The notes under the pieces were generated by a model. It saw only the letters and a list, made by a program, of their open reading frames with translations. It ran no database searches and had not been told where the DNA came from. 64,000 nt of DNA from Leptospirillum ferrooxidans C2-3 (GTDB lineage: Bacteria > Nitrospirota > Leptospirillia > Leptospirillales > Leptospirillaceae), in the NCBI RefSeq assembly GCF_000284315.1, contig NC_017094.1:1643486-1707485 (forward strand). The letters are read 5' to 3'. The translations under genes were made by a program, and so were the position numbers. Of the stretch, positions 10,926-20,807 are shown in pieces (position 1 is the first letter of the stretch; each line of letters begins with the position of its first letter).

Positions 10926-12781
10926 TTTTTTCCTGCCCTTTTCCGATCGTTTTCAGAAAGTAGCTTCTTCCGAATTCTGAGATTTTCCGGTGTAACTTCC
11001 AGAATCTCATCCTCTTCAAGAAACTCGAGTGTCTGCTCAAGGCTCATCAGACGCGGTGGCGTTAAAACAATGGCTTCCTCCGCATTCGAAGACCGAATAT
11101 TGTTGAGGTGTTTCTTCTTGCAGGGATTCACAGCAAGATCCGTCGGACGGGAATGCGCACCAATAACCATCCCTTCATAAACCTTCACTCCGGGATTCAG
11201 GAACAATACACCACGTTCCTGAACATTGACCATGGCGTAGGCTACGGTCTCCCCTTGTTCCATGGAAATCAGTGCTCCGTTAACCCGGCCGGGAATCTCT
11301 CCCTTGAAGTCACCATAGCCATGAAATGTATGTGTCAAAAGGCCAGTTCCCCTGGTATCGGAAAGGAACTCACTTCTGTACCCGAGGAGTCCTCTTGCGG
11401 GGATCAGGAATTCAAGGCGAACGTGACCACCTCTCTGGGGGGCCATGTTCAGCATCTCCCCTTTCCGTGGGCCGAGCTTTTCCATGACGGTTCCGACATA
11501 TTCTTCCGCAACATCAATGACGAGATACTCGTAGGGCTCTTGCTTTGATGCTCCTTCGCCCTTGAAAAGAACTTTTGGCCTGGAGACCTGGAACTCGTAG
11601 CCTTCCCGTCTCATGGTTTCGATCAGGATCCCAAGGTGAAGCTCACCGCGACCGGATACCTTGAAGGAATCGGGGCTGTCTGTCTCTTCCACCCGAAGCG
11701 CCACATTCGACCGGATCTCCTTGAAAAGACGGTCCCTGAGATTTCGGGAGGTCACAAACTTCCCTTCCTGACCGGCAAGAGGAGAATTGTTCACCAAAAA
11801 TTCCATGGAAATGGTCGGCTCGCCAATCTCGATGGGGGGGAGCTCACCAACTGTGGTCAAGTCAGAGAGGATATCGCCAATCCGCAGATCCGGGAAAGCC
11901 GCAACCAGAATGATATCTCCGGCCCTTGCAGAAGGAACCTCAACTTTTTTCAATCCCTCAAAGGACATGATCTTCTTGACCTTACCGCGCTCGATGATTT
12001 CACCATTCACAACGCGACCGATTGTTTCAGCATTTGTGACTTTTCCACGGATGACGCGTCCAAGAGCACACTGTCCGATATAGGAGTCATACTCAAGGCT
12101 GGTCACCTGCATCAGAAACGGTCCGTTGACATCAACAGCAGGAGGAGGTGTGAAATTGATGATGGTCTCAAAAAGGGGAATCAGATTCTCGGATGGAGTG
12201 GAAAGATCCATCGTCGCATAGCCCTTCTTGGCCGATGCATAGACTACCGGAAAGTCCATCTGCTCATCGGTGGCACCGAGCTCGACAAAAAGACTAAAGA
12301 CATCATTCAATGCTTCAACAGGTCTCGCGTCCGGGCGGTCGATCTTGTTCAGGACTACAATCGGCTTCAACCCCATTGAAAGGGCCTTGTTCAGCACGAA
12401 TCTCGTCTGTGGCATGGGGCCATCGTATGCGTCAACCACAAGGAGAACCCCGTCCACCATTGTCATTGTCCGTTCCACTTCACCGGAGAAGTCCGCATGG
12501 CCAGGAGTATCGACAATGTTAATCTTATAGTCGCCATAGTGAACGGATGTGTTCTTTGCAAGAATAGTGATTCCCCGCTCTTTTTCAAGGGCGTTTGAAT
12601 CCATTACTCGCTCTTCAACAACCTCGTTCTCCCGAAAAACATGCCCTTGCTGGAGAAGTTTGTCCACAAGAGTCGTTTTTCCATGGTCAACATGGGCGAT
12701 AATCGCGATATTCCTTGAGTGCAAGAGATTTTCTGGTGAGGCTGATGGTACCGATGACGAAAGAGATGATGGGGTTTCCAT
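10922..12781 (-). CDS. typA: Ribosome-associated GTPase TypA/BipA
   Basis: TypA is a translational GTPase of the EF-G superfamily, linked to ribosome assembly and stress growth. The G1 motif AHVDHGKTT lies near residue 30, followed by RGITILAKN (G2), DTPGHADF (G3) and [10 protein letters not shown] (G4). The C-terminal half carries EF-G-like domains and the BipA-specific end with [10 protein letters not shown]. At 619 residues it has the normal family length. A short extra N-terminus of serines and prolines precedes the G domain. It is the first gene of a minus-strand run that continues into the cyclophilin and PhnP-like genes. Confidence 0.97.
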   Translation of the reverse strand: METPSSLSSSVPSASPENLLHSRNIAIIAHVDHGKTTLVDKLLQQGHVFRENEVVEERVMDSNALEKERGITILAKNTSVHYGDYKINIVDTPGHADFSGEVERTMTMVDGVLLVVDAYDGPMPQTRFVLNKALSMGLKPIVVLNKIDRPDARPVEALNDVFSLFVELGATDEQMDFPVVYASAKKGYATMDLSTPSENLIPLFETIINFTPPPAVDVNGPFLMQVTSLEYDSYIGQCALGRVIRGKVTNAETIGRVVNGEIIERGKVKKIMSFEGLKKVEVPSARAGDIILVAAFPDLRIGDILSDLTTVGELPPIEIGEPTISMEFLVNNSPLAGQEGKFVTSRNLRDRLFKEIRSNVALRVEETDSPDSFKVSGRGELHLGILIETMRREGYEFQVSRPKVLFKGEGASKQEPYEYLVIDVAEEYVGTVMEKLGPRKGEMLNMAPQRGGHVRLEFLIPARGLLGYRSEFLSDTRGTGLLTHTFHGYGDFKGEIPGRVNGALISMEQGETVAYAMVNVQERGVLFLNPGVKVYEGMVIGAHSRPTDLAVNPCKKKHLNNIRSSNAEEAIVLTPPRLMSLEQTLEFLEEDEILEVTPENLRIRKKLLSENDRKRAGKK

Positions 12782-12921
12782 AATGGAGAAGATCCTCGCA
12801 ATTTTTAAGTCAGTTTAATCGTTTCAAATCGCTTTATTCTAGACAAAAAGAAGACTGAAGTCAACGTCTATTAAATCAATTCCTTATGAAACAATATTTT
12901 TTAAATCATGACATCCATCTT

Positions 12922-14133
12922 CTAGGAAATCACAAATGCCAGACATTTCAGATATTCCAGCTCTCCCATTGCGGGCACAATCGGGTGATCCGGACCAGAT
13001 CCTCCTTTGTAAACAAGTTTCCCCGAGCGTCTCTTTTTCTTTAACAGGCTTCGTACAATCCCCAGCAGTTCATCTCCTTCCAAAAGGGCCGAACAGGAAC
13101 ACGTCACCAGAATTCCGCCCGGGCGAACAAGATCTATGGCTAGCTGGTTCGCTGCGTAATACCCTCTTACACCCTCTTCCTTTTTTTTGCGACTCTTGAT
13201 GAAGGCTGGAGGGTCCATAACCACTGCATCGTATTTTTTCCCGGATCTGATGGACTCTTCAGCCCATTCAAAAAAATCCTGTTTGATCACGGTACTGCTC
13301 ACATTCGAAAAGGCGGACAGATTTTCACGGTAACATTCGAGTGCCGAGAAAGAAGTATCCACACCGGTCACATGATCCGCTCCCTGGGAGGCGGCCGCCA
13401 TCGACCAGGAGCCAACATGGCAAAAGGCATCAAGAACATCACTGTGTCTAAAAAAATGGGAGATGGAATCGATATTGCGCCGCTGATCCAGAAAAAGACC
13501 TGTCTTCTGTCCTTCCCTAAAAGGAAACCTCACAGCCATATCCCTTATACGAACAGACAGCACCAGGGGGATCTCTCCTTCGATCAGATCATCCCCGATC
13601 GGAAGACCCTCAATGGATCTTGAATGAACAGAGCGGTCCACCCTGATTCCTCGCGGAGAGAATCGATTCTGGAGAACTGCGAGGATTTCCGGCAAGTAGG
13701 CTTCCATTGCCAGAGTGGTTACCTGCACAACCAGAAAATCATCATACCGGTCTACAATCAGCCCCGGCAGGAAGTCTCCTTCGGAATGAACAACTCGATA
13801 CAGTGTCCCCTGACAAAGTTGATTCCGCAGAGAAATGGCCTGATCAATCGTCTTTTCCAGATAAGATGGGAATCCATTCCATTCCTGGCAAAAGGGGTCA
13901 AGAAGGCGAGCCGCAATCAGTGTCTGTGGATTATAGATCGCCCGGCCCAGAAACCTTCCCTGCTGAGATTCGACCGAAACAAACAACGGAATCTCCTGAG
14001 AACGCTTCTCCAAGATTGCGACCTCGTTTGAGAAGACCCATAAATGGCCGGATAGAAGTCTTCTTTCTTCACCCTTTTTAAGGATCAGGCGCCCCTCATG
14101 CTCTCCCCGATCCTTGATAACAACAGAATCCAT
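12922..14133 (-). CDS. RlmI-like class I SAM-dependent rRNA methyltransferase
   Basis: It resembles RlmI, which makes m5C1962 in 23S rRNA. An N-terminal PUA-like domain (LILKKGEERRLLSGHLWVFSNEV) is followed by the methyltransferase core with GQKTGLFLDQR, a SAM-binding motif around DAFCHVGSWS, and the catalytic MDPPAF. A cysteine pair in TCSCS near the end matches the m5C chemistry of the family. The frame extends upstream to 14202, but I prefer the Met at 14133: it follows GGGGAG and begins just before the PUA domain. The rRNA target in this organism is inferred from the family. Confidence 0.88.
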   Translation of the reverse strand: MDSVVIKDRGEHEGRLILKKGEERRLLSGHLWVFSNEVAILEKRSQEIPLFVSVESQQGRFLGRAIYNPQTLIAARLLDPFCQEWNGFPSYLEKTIDQAISLRNQLCQGTLYRVVHSEGDFLPGLIVDRYDDFLVVQVTTLAMEAYLPEILAVLQNRFSPRGIRVDRSVHSRSIEGLPIGDDLIEGEIPLVLSVRIRDMAVRFPFREGQKTGLFLDQRRNIDSISHFFRHSDVLDAFCHVGSWSMAAASQGADHVTGVDTSFSALECYRENLSAFSNVSSTVIKQDFFEWAEESIRSGKKYDAVVMDPPAFIKSRKKKEEGVRGYYAANQLAIDLVRPGGILVTCSCSALLEGDELLGIVRSLLKKKRRSGKLVYKGGSGPDHPIVPAMGELEYLKCLAFVIS

Positions 14134-14355
14134 AGCGATATTGCTCCCCATATGCAGATTGTCCAGAAAAACAGAAAATAGCATTGTACAAGCCATTACC
14201 ATTTTTCACAAAACTCACAAAACAAAGTAGATCCATTCAAAAAACTTCCTCAGATCAAGAGCCCTCTTCCACTTGGAGGAAATCTCGGGTATTGTCCATA
14301 GGGTTGTCGAAATGCATTTCAACCCATTTTTCACACGTTAACAAAAAAGGATTCC

Positions 14356-14949
14356 ATGAGAACGCAATTCCGACTGATAACAATCAACTTGATCATGGTT
14401 GTCATTGCATTATTCTTTTATTTTCAAAAGAACGCCTCTGCATTCGATCTTCAGCTTATGGGGGACATGACCGCCGCAGTCAAAAGTCCTCTCGACAACC
14501 AGACCGCCATCGCAGGTGGAGGAACTGTCCGGCTTGCTTGGGAATATGCTCCGGACTGGAATATAACCCTGACCGGTAGTGCCTATTTTTTCCCGACATC
14601 AACTCCAGGAGGAGTGAATCCGATGACCTATGCCCCAACTTCAGGGGGAATGGTTTCAATTATTCCGGTAACAGTTGGTGTCCAACATATTTTCGCTCGC
14701 TTCGTCAGAAAAAAATATGACTTTTACGGTGTTCTCGATGGTGGAGGCGCACTCGAATACAATTTTGGCGTCGGACACTCGGCACCAGAACCATTTGTGG
14801 ACGGAGGATTGGGATTCGGAACAAAAGAGTTTTTCATCGAAGAGCGGGCAGAATCCATGCTGAATGCCTTTGGATCGATCCCAAACTCTCCTTCAGGGCC
14901 ACTGCTTCTTTTCACAACATCGATAGGTGTTCATTTCTTCCAATTTTGA
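14356..14949 (+). CDS. Small outer-membrane beta-barrel-like protein
   Basis: I recognise no named family. The 197-residue protein has a signal peptide (hydrophobic residues 8-24, cleavage near NASA-F) and then alternating polar and hydrophobic strands rich in Gly and aromatic residues. It ends in VHFFQF; a C-terminal phenylalanine is typical of proteins inserted by the BAM machinery. A similar size and ending occur in the protein at 44891-45529, so the two may belong to one loose family. The last 38 bases overlap the end of recO on the other strand. Confidence 0.7.
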   Translation: MRTQFRLITINLIMVVIALFFYFQKNASAFDLQLMGDMTAAVKSPLDNQTAIAGGGTVRLAWEYAPDWNITLTGSAYFFPTSTPGGVNPMTYAPTSGGMVSIIPVTVGVQHIFARFVRKKYDFYGVLDGGGALEYNFGVGHSAPEPFVDGGLGFGTKEFFIEERAESMLNAFGSIPNSPSGPLLLFTTSIGVHFFQF

Positions 14950-15718
14950 CCGATAATGGAGCTTTCCCCAAAAAGGGGAGAGTTTGAGAAAAGGTCCAAT
15001 GGTGCACATGCCAGGAAATCAACTGATCGACCAGTTCCAATAGATGTCCCTCCTGATGATCTGAGAGCACCACCCGTTCTGAACCTTGCAGGTCTTCGCC
15101 TGAAAATCTCTCCAGGATTCTCAGTATGTCTGCCTGACAGACAGGTTCCCGGCTTTTTTCACCATCCATCCTGCTGCAGTCACGACACCTCACCCGTCCG
15201 CTTTCAGGATCAAACCGCACTTTTCCAAGCAAAATATCCAAACCACAACCATGACAGACAGGAGCCAATGGTCCGAAACCCAACACCCTGAGCATCCTTG
15301 CGGAAAAGCGAATCCAAAGCAAAGCATGCCGCTCCCGCTCCTTATCCAGAAGACACAGATAATGGAGGAAAAGCTCAAAAAGGGCAGGTTCCTGAACATG
15401 AGGGGGCAGAAGGGAAAGAATCGCCCGAACCGGCAAACCTGCCCAAAGAAGTTTGTCGTAATCATTGCGAATACCTGAAAATGGATCGATCACATTGGCT
15501 TTATGAAGGCGAAAAAGGCTGTCGGGGGTATGATGCCTCCCCAATAGGGCAGAAAAGGTCAGAGGAGACAACGCAGAGCCGAACCGGTTCCCCGTTGCGT
15601 TTGCACCTCTCGCAAAACCGGTGAGGAGGCCTTCTTCCAGAGAAAAAAAGGTCACGACCCTGTCGTCATCGCCATAACGGACAGACCGAAGGATGAGAGC
15701 ATATCGTTCAAACGCCAA
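14912..15718 (-). CDS. recO: DNA repair protein RecO
   Basis: RecO loads RecA onto SSB-coated DNA in the RecF pathway. The N-terminal OB-fold is visible as ALILRSVRYGDDDRVVTFFS, with LLTGFARGA after it, and a zinc-finger region has CHGCGLD and CRDCSR (two CxxC pairs). Length (268) is normal. The start is TTG, chosen because GGAGGGGG lies five bases upstream and because it begins directly at the OB-fold. It follows era by 40 bases, a common gene order. Confidence 0.92.
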   Translation of the reverse strand: MAFERYALILRSVRYGDDDRVVTFFSLEEGLLTGFARGANATGNRFGSALSPLTFSALLGRHHTPDSLFRLHKANVIDPFSGIRNDYDKLLWAGLPVRAILSLLPPHVQEPALFELFLHYLCLLDKERERHALLWIRFSARMLRVLGFGPLAPVCHGCGLDILLGKVRFDPESGRVRCRDCSRMDGEKSREPVCQADILRILERFSGEDLQGSERVVLSDHQEGHLLELVDQLISWHVHHWTFSQTLPFLGKAPLSVKIGRNEHLSML

Positions 15719-15758
15719 GAACCCCCTCCATCCCCCGGAAAAAGGTGATCAAAAAAAT

Positions 15759-16712
15759 TTACTCCCCGATATAACCAAGTTCCCTCAGGATTCTGGGGTT
15801 GTCCCGCCAAGCCGGTTCAACCTTGACAAGCATCCTTAAAAAAACTTTTCCACCGACAAGACGCTCGATCTCAAGCCGTGCCTTTTCACTCACCTCCCGG
15901 ATTCTCTCACCACCACTTCCGATCATGATGGCCTTTTGGGAGTCCCTCTCGACAATGATCACACCCCGGATCGTCGTAATTCCCCTGGGGCCTTCCGGTT
16001 CGATATACTCCTCGATCATCACGGCACTTTGATGAGGAACCTCCTCCCTGAGACTCCAGAAAATCTTTTCCTGAATCAGCTCGCGAACAAGCTGCCTGAC
16101 TGTCTGGTTCGTATAGAGTTCAGGATCAAAAAGGTTTTCCCCTTCAGGAAGATGGCGGAACACAACGTCCAGAAAGCGGTCAAGGTTCTTGCTTTTAGCG
16201 CCGGACACAGGAATGATTTCTGCGGGAAGTCCCCATGATTCAATCTCAAGGAGTTTGGGAATCATCCCATGACCTCCTGTCTTGTCCATTTTGGTTGCCG
16301 CAATCAGGAGGGGACGACCATCAAGGATCGGCAGAAGCAGATCCCTCATTCTCGCAATATCATCTCGCGATGGCATCGGGTCAAGGCTGATCACCCATAC
16401 GATCACATGCGCCCCGAGAAGAGCTTCTCTGGACATGTCAATCATGAGATGGTTGAAGGCATGGGAAAGCCGATGAATCCCCGGGGTGTCCAGAAAAACG
16501 ATCTGCCCTCTCGGCTCGGTCAGGATTCCCCGAATCAGCGTGCGGGTCGTCTGGGGAATCGGGGAGATGGCCGACACCTTTTCACCAACGAGCGCATTGA
16601 CAAGTGTAGACTTGCCGGCATTCGGCAATCCAACCATTGCCACCAGACCACATTTATAGGGGTCGGAAGAACCTCCATCCGAACCCAGATCATCAATATC
16701 GATTTCTCTCAC
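15759..16712 (-). CDS. era: GTPase Era
   Basis: Era is a ribosome-assembly GTPase that binds the 3' end of 16S rRNA. G1 is GLPNAGKS (residues 28-35), G3 is DTPGIHR and G4 is ATKMDK. The C-terminal KH domain has MIGSGGERIREVSEKAR. The start is GTG, with GGAGG six bases upstream. An N-terminal extension of about 20 residues (MREIDIDDLGSDGG) precedes the G domain. The typical family C-terminus (VKVEPAWRDN) is present. Confidence 0.96.
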   Translation of the reverse strand: MREIDIDDLGSDGGSSDPYKCGLVAMVGLPNAGKSTLVNALVGEKVSAISPIPQTTRTLIRGILTEPRGQIVFLDTPGIHRLSHAFNHLMIDMSREALLGAHVIVWVISLDPMPSRDDIARMRDLLLPILDGRPLLIAATKMDKTGGHGMIPKLLEIESWGLPAEIIPVSGAKSKNLDRFLDVVFRHLPEGENLFDPELYTNQTVRQLVRELIQEKIFWSLREEVPHQSAVMIEEYIEPEGPRGITTIRGVIIVERDSQKAIMIGSGGERIREVSEKARLEIERLVGGKVFLRMLVKVEPAWRDNPRILRELGYIGE

Positions 16713-16818
16713 ACTAGACCTCCAGGAAACAGTTAGTCACGATCCATCACATCTGTGGACTGCCCACAGGGACGAACCATACGAAGCAATCCATTCTACC
16801 ATGTATCGGGACTGTATC

Positions 16819-16932
16819 AAAAACAGACATTCCATCCTGGCACGGATTCTGTTAAAAACAGACTTTCCAGTCTGGAATTATTTCCGGACATAAATGATCC
16901 CGCAAACAGATTCCAAGGGCATTCTTGCGGGA
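16819..16932 (+). promoter_or_regulatory. Paired 22-base repeats and hairpin upstream of the SDR gene
   Basis: Two copies of a 22-base sequence beginning AAAAACAGAC lie at 16819-16840 and 16854-16875. They match at 19 of 22 positions with a 35-base period, and each is preceded by CTGT, which makes short CTGT/ACAG inverted repeats. An eight-base perfect stem (16898-16905, TCCCGCAA, with 16925-16932, TTGCGGGA) follows, 43 bases before the start codon. The pattern suggests an operator pair and a leader hairpin. No regulator is recognised. Confidence 0.4.
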
Positions 16933-16974
16933 ATTTCTTGAAGAACCATTTTCCAACCGATAAATGAGGATAGA

Positions 16975-17751
16975 ATGGCAGGGATATTCATCACAGGAGC
17001 AACATCCGGGCTGGGATGGGCGTTGGCCATTGAAGCCGTCAAAGAAGGACTTCCGATCGGAATCATCGGTCGACGACGGGAGAGGCTCGACATTCTTTCC
17101 AAGCTTCTGGACGAAAAGGGAGCGGCTGTTTTTCGGGCAGAAGCTGATGTAACGGACAAATCCCAAATCGAAAGGATCGCGAAAGACTTCATATCCATCC
17201 AAGGAGCACCGGATCTGTTGATTGCCAATGCCGGGGTCCGGGGGACATCACAAGACTTTCCCGGGTCAAATGATTTGGCAATGGAGACCAATTATTTCGG
17301 AACCATCAATACCATACTGCCGTTTATCCCTGCCATGGTCGAAAGAGGACAAGGCCATATTCTTGTCATATCCAGTCTCGCCTCAAAACTGTCTCTGCCG
17401 GGCTCGGGAACATACTGCGCATCCAAGGCGGCCATTGACCGATGGGCCGGCTCCGAAAGATTCCATCTCTCGCCTTTGGGTGTTTTTTTGACCATTGTTT
17501 CTCCCGGGTTCATCCAGACGGAGATGACAAGAGACAACCCTTACCCGATGCCGTTCATTATGAGTGCATCCAGAGCGGCCGAAATCATTTTCCGGGAGAT
17601 TCATTCCAAAAAAGGAACCAGGAAAGAAATTCGCTTTCCCTTTGCACTATCTGCCGCCATTACCTTGTTGAACATGCTTCCGTCCCCTTTTCAAGAAAGG
17701 ATTTTAAACAGAAAACAGACACGCCACCACTACCGTCGAGCATCTCATTGA
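16975..17751 (+). CDS. Short-chain dehydrogenase/reductase
   Basis: It is a classical SDR of 258 residues. The nucleotide-binding motif TGATSGLG is at residues 7-14, with an arginine-rich turn after beta 2 (GRRRER) that favours NADP. NAG is at 85-87, a serine near 133, and Y147-x3-K151 completes the catalytic set. The substrate is unknown. It stands alone between era and the GDP-mannose genes, 97 bases before manC, and could be cotranscribed with them. The upstream region has repeats annotated separately. Confidence 0.9.
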   Translation: MAGIFITGATSGLGWALAIEAVKEGLPIGIIGRRRERLDILSKLLDEKGAAVFRAEADVTDKSQIERIAKDFISIQGAPDLLIANAGVRGTSQDFPGSNDLAMETNYFGTINTILPFIPAMVERGQGHILVISSLASKLSLPGSGTYCASKAAIDRWAGSERFHLSPLGVFLTIVSPGFIQTEMTRDNPYPMPFIMSASRAAEIIFREIHSKKGTRKEIRFPFALSAAITLLNMLPSPFQERILNRKQTRHHYRRASH

Positions 17752-17848
17752 AAGTCCAATCAAAATAATCCACTTGCCCTTCAAATGGCATAATGATAAA
17801 AATTGGAAGCTCTTTTCCTCTCACTAACATTCTCAGGAGACCAGACAC

Positions 17849-19321
17849 ATGTGGCATGGCATCATTATGGCGGGCGGCTCGGGAACACGCTTTTGGCCTT
17901 TAAGCCGTGAACTTTATCCTAAGCAGTTCCTCTCCCTCGTCGGCGAAAAAAGCCTTCTCCATGGCACGGTCAACCGCCTCCTTCCCCTGTTCCCCCAGGA
18001 ACAGGTCTGGATCATGGTCGGAACAAAACACGAATCCGAAACCAAGCGGACACTCTCAAGTCTTCCCAAAGGCTCTTCAGGACAGCTCTCTCCCCGGATA
18101 TTTGTGGAACCCCAATCCAAAAACACTCTCCCCCCTCTCGCCCTTGCCTCTGCTTTTATAAAAAAGATGGATCCCGAGGGAGTCTTGTGCGTAATGGCAA
18201 GCGATCATCTGATTTCCCCTGAAGAAAAGTTTCTTGCCCTCATGAAGCAGGCATGCCTGACTGTCGAACAAAATGACGTCATCCTGACGTTTGGGATTCC
18301 TCCCAAACGCCCGGAAACAGGCTTCGGGTATATCGAAAAAGGATCCCCCGTAGACACCGGAAAATTCGGGCAGGCCCCTTGTTTTCATGTCACCAAGTTT
18401 GTCGAGAAACCGTCCAGGCCTGTCGCCGAAGCGTTTTTCAAGGATAAAACCCACCTCTGGAACAGTGGCATGTTTGTGTTCAGGGCCACCGTTTTTCTCG
18501 AAGAGATCCGGAAATACCAGCCCAAACTCCATTCCCTCGTCGAGGCACTCGAGGTGACCATCGGAACACCCTCCGAAGAGCAGGCGATCAGGGACTTCTA
18601 TACACAGGCCCCCAACATCTCCGTCGACTATGGGATCATGGAACACTCAACCTGCGTCTGGACAATGGCCAGCGAAATTGACTGGAAAGATGTCGGCAGT
18701 TTCAATGCCCTGGACGAAATTTCTGATCATGACGAAAAAGGCAATGTGCTCAGGGGAAACGTCATCGCGATCGATAGCGAGGATTCCATCATTTTCGGAG
18801 ACAAGCGGGTCATCGCGACCATTGGCATTAAAAATCTCGTGATCGTGGATACCGACGATGCCACCCTCATATCCACAAAGGACGACCTGCAGAAAGTCCG
18901 GGAAGTTGTTTCCGAACTCAAGGGGAAAAAGCGCGTCGAGGCACTAGAGCACAGGACCACACATCGCCCCTGGGGCCACTACACCATCATTGATCAGGGC
19001 CCCCACTACAAAATCAAGAGGGTCACGGTCAATCCGGATGCCAGGCTTTCACTCCAGATGCACCTTCATCGCTCCGAGCACTGGGTTGTGACTTCGGGAA
19101 CTGCCCGGGTCACCCTTGACGACCAGGAGGTCTATCTCCACGTGAACCAGAGCATTGATATTCCCAAAACCGCCAGACACAGGATTTACAACCCCGGCAA
19201 GGTTCCTCTGGTCATCATTGAAGTCCAGAACGGAGAGTATCTGGAAGAAGACGATATCATCCGCTTTCAGGACGACTACAACCGAATCAAGTCGGTCAAC
19301 CCCCAGGGAGAGTCATGCTGA
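17849..19321 (+). CDS. manC: Mannose-1-phosphate guanylyltransferase / mannose-6-phosphate isomerase
   Basis: This bifunctional enzyme makes GDP-mannose and interconverts mannose-6-phosphate with fructose-6-phosphate, for polysaccharide synthesis. The N-terminal nucleotidyltransferase begins MAGGSGTRFWPLSRELYPKQF-like, and VEKPSRP and SGMFVFR follow. The C-terminal cupin (about residues 370-485) has the metal-binding HLHRSEHW and ends in the usual EVQNGEYLEEDDIIRFQDDY. AGGAG precedes the start by nine bases. It overlaps manB by seven bases, so the two form a GDP-mannose unit. Confidence 0.95.
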   Translation: MWHGIIMAGGSGTRFWPLSRELYPKQFLSLVGEKSLLHGTVNRLLPLFPQEQVWIMVGTKHESETKRTLSSLPKGSSGQLSPRIFVEPQSKNTLPPLALASAFIKKMDPEGVLCVMASDHLISPEEKFLALMKQACLTVEQNDVILTFGIPPKRPETGFGYIEKGSPVDTGKFGQAPCFHVTKFVEKPSRPVAEAFFKDKTHLWNSGMFVFRATVFLEEIRKYQPKLHSLVEALEVTIGTPSEEQAIRDFYTQAPNISVDYGIMEHSTCVWTMASEIDWKDVGSFNALDEISDHDEKGNVLRGNVIAIDSEDSIIFGDKRVIATIGIKNLVIVDTDDATLISTKDDLQKVREVVSELKGKKRVEALEHRTTHRPWGHYTIIDQGPHYKIKRVTVNPDARLSLQMHLHRSEHWVVTSGTARVTLDDQEVYLHVNQSIDIPKTARHRIYNPGKVPLVIIEVQNGEYLEEDDIIRFQDDYNRIKSVNPQGESC

Positions 19322-20736
19322 AAAACCTTCCATCCCGCATCTTCCGGGAATACGATATCCGAGGTGTGGCAGAAACCGAATTGACAGACGAAATCATCGA
19401 CGCGATCGGAACGGCCTATGGGCAGATGGTCCTTGAGTGCGGGGGGAAAACAATCTCCATCGGTCGTGACGTCAGGGTAAGCTCCGAAAGGATCCTGAAA
19501 AGCTTTTCAGAGGCCATTACCCGACTGGGAATTCATATCCTCGACATTGGCATCGTCCCGACCCCGCTTCTCTATTTTTCCCTTTTCCATCTTCCGGTTG
19601 ATGGAGGCGTCATGATCACGGCAAGCCACAACCCTCCACAGGATAACGGCCTGAAGCTTGCCATCGGCCAGGAGACGATTCATGGATCTCGCATCATGGA
19701 AATCAGGGAGAGAATAGAACGCCCATCAGCACCACCTTCCGTCGAAAAGAAAGGTCTCATCCGCCCGGTACCTGTCAGAAATAGCTATATCAGTGAAATC
19801 CGTGAAAGGACATCCCCCTTGCCGGCCTTCATGGGAAGACCTATTCGCGCCGTTATCGACTGCGGAAATGGAACGGGAGGACTTGTTGCAAGAGATCTGT
19901 ACAACGCTCTTGGTGTCAGGACAGAGCTCCTTTTTGAACGGCCCGACGGAAACTTCCCCAACCATCATCCCGATCCAAGCGTTCCGGAAAATCTTGAAAC
20001 CCTGATAGCGGAGGTCATCAAACAAAAAGCGGATATAGGCATTGCTTTTGACGGGGATTCCGATCGTATCGGGGTCGTTACCGGAAAAGGGGAGATTCTC
20101 TACGGTGACCAGTTGATGGTCCTTTTCTCCGAACAAGTCCTCAAACGCAACCCTGGAGCGATGATCATCTCGGAAGTCAAGGCATCGAAGGTCCTTTATG
20201 ATGAGATCGCCCGAATGGGAGGAAAGCCGCTCATGTGGAAAGCGGGACACTCCGTGATCAAGGCCAAAATGAAGGAAGAAGGAGCTCCACTCGCGGGAGA
20301 GATGAGCGGACATATTTTCTTCAAGGATGGCTACTTTGGCTTTGACGATGCCTTGTACGCCGGTGTCCGGATTCTTCAGTTCATGGTGGAGAAGCAGAAA
20401 TCACTAAGCGAGCTTCTGTCCGGGATTCCCAAGACAGCAAACACTCCTGAACTTCGGATGGATTGTCCGGACGCACTGAAGTTCAAGCTGGTCGATACCT
20501 TGAAATCTCTGTTGAGGGATTCAGGCTCTTCTTTTGTGGATATTGATGGAGTCAGGGTTGAATACCCCGATGGCTGGGGACTGGTCAGGGCGAGTAACAC
20601 CCAACCCGCACTCGTGTTAAGATTCGAGGGACCAACCGTCGAAAGAAGAGATGAAATCCGAAACAACATCGAATCCATGCTTCAAAAAGCAAAAGAGCTC
20701 ATGGTGGGAGAGAATCCGGCCATAAATACATTTTGA
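19315..20736 (+). CDS. manB: Phosphomannomutase/phosphoglucomutase
   Basis: It interconverts mannose-6-phosphate and mannose-1-phosphate, the substrate of the preceding enzyme. The active-site phosphoserine motif TASHNP is near residue 103, the metal-binding loop FDGDSDRIG near 245, the sugar-specificity loop GEMSGHIFF near 325, and the phosphate-binding RASNTQP near the C-terminus. Length (473) is typical of AlgC-type enzymes. It overlaps manC by seven bases, with GGGAG as ribosome binding site. Confidence 0.94.
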   Translation: MLKNLPSRIFREYDIRGVAETELTDEIIDAIGTAYGQMVLECGGKTISIGRDVRVSSERILKSFSEAITRLGIHILDIGIVPTPLLYFSLFHLPVDGGVMITASHNPPQDNGLKLAIGQETIHGSRIMEIRERIERPSAPPSVEKKGLIRPVPVRNSYISEIRERTSPLPAFMGRPIRAVIDCGNGTGGLVARDLYNALGVRTELLFERPDGNFPNHHPDPSVPENLETLIAEVIKQKADIGIAFDGDSDRIGVVTGKGEILYGDQLMVLFSEQVLKRNPGAMIISEVKASKVLYDEIARMGGKPLMWKAGHSVIKAKMKEEGAPLAGEMSGHIFFKDGYFGFDDALYAGVRILQFMVEKQKSLSELLSGIPKTANTPELRMDCPDALKFKLVDTLKSLLRDSGSSFVDIDGVRVEYPDGWGLVRASNTQPALVLRFEGPTVERRDEIRNNIESMLQKAKELMVGENPAINTF

Positions 20737-20779
20737 TCCGGAAAAAATAACACGGGCAAATACAACGTGGAAAGGAGTG

Positions 20780-20807
20780 CGCACCCCCAGACAGAAGGGA
20801 GTGTGCG
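20780..20807 (+). promoter_or_regulatory. Hairpin covering the ribosome binding site of the His/Met-rich protein
   Basis: CGCAC (20780-20784) can pair with GTGCG (20803-20807) and the adjoining CCC with GGG (20797-20799). This buries the AAGGGAG Shine-Dalgarno sequence just before the GTG at 20808. It may limit translation until opened; this is inference from base pairing only. Confidence 0.3.
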
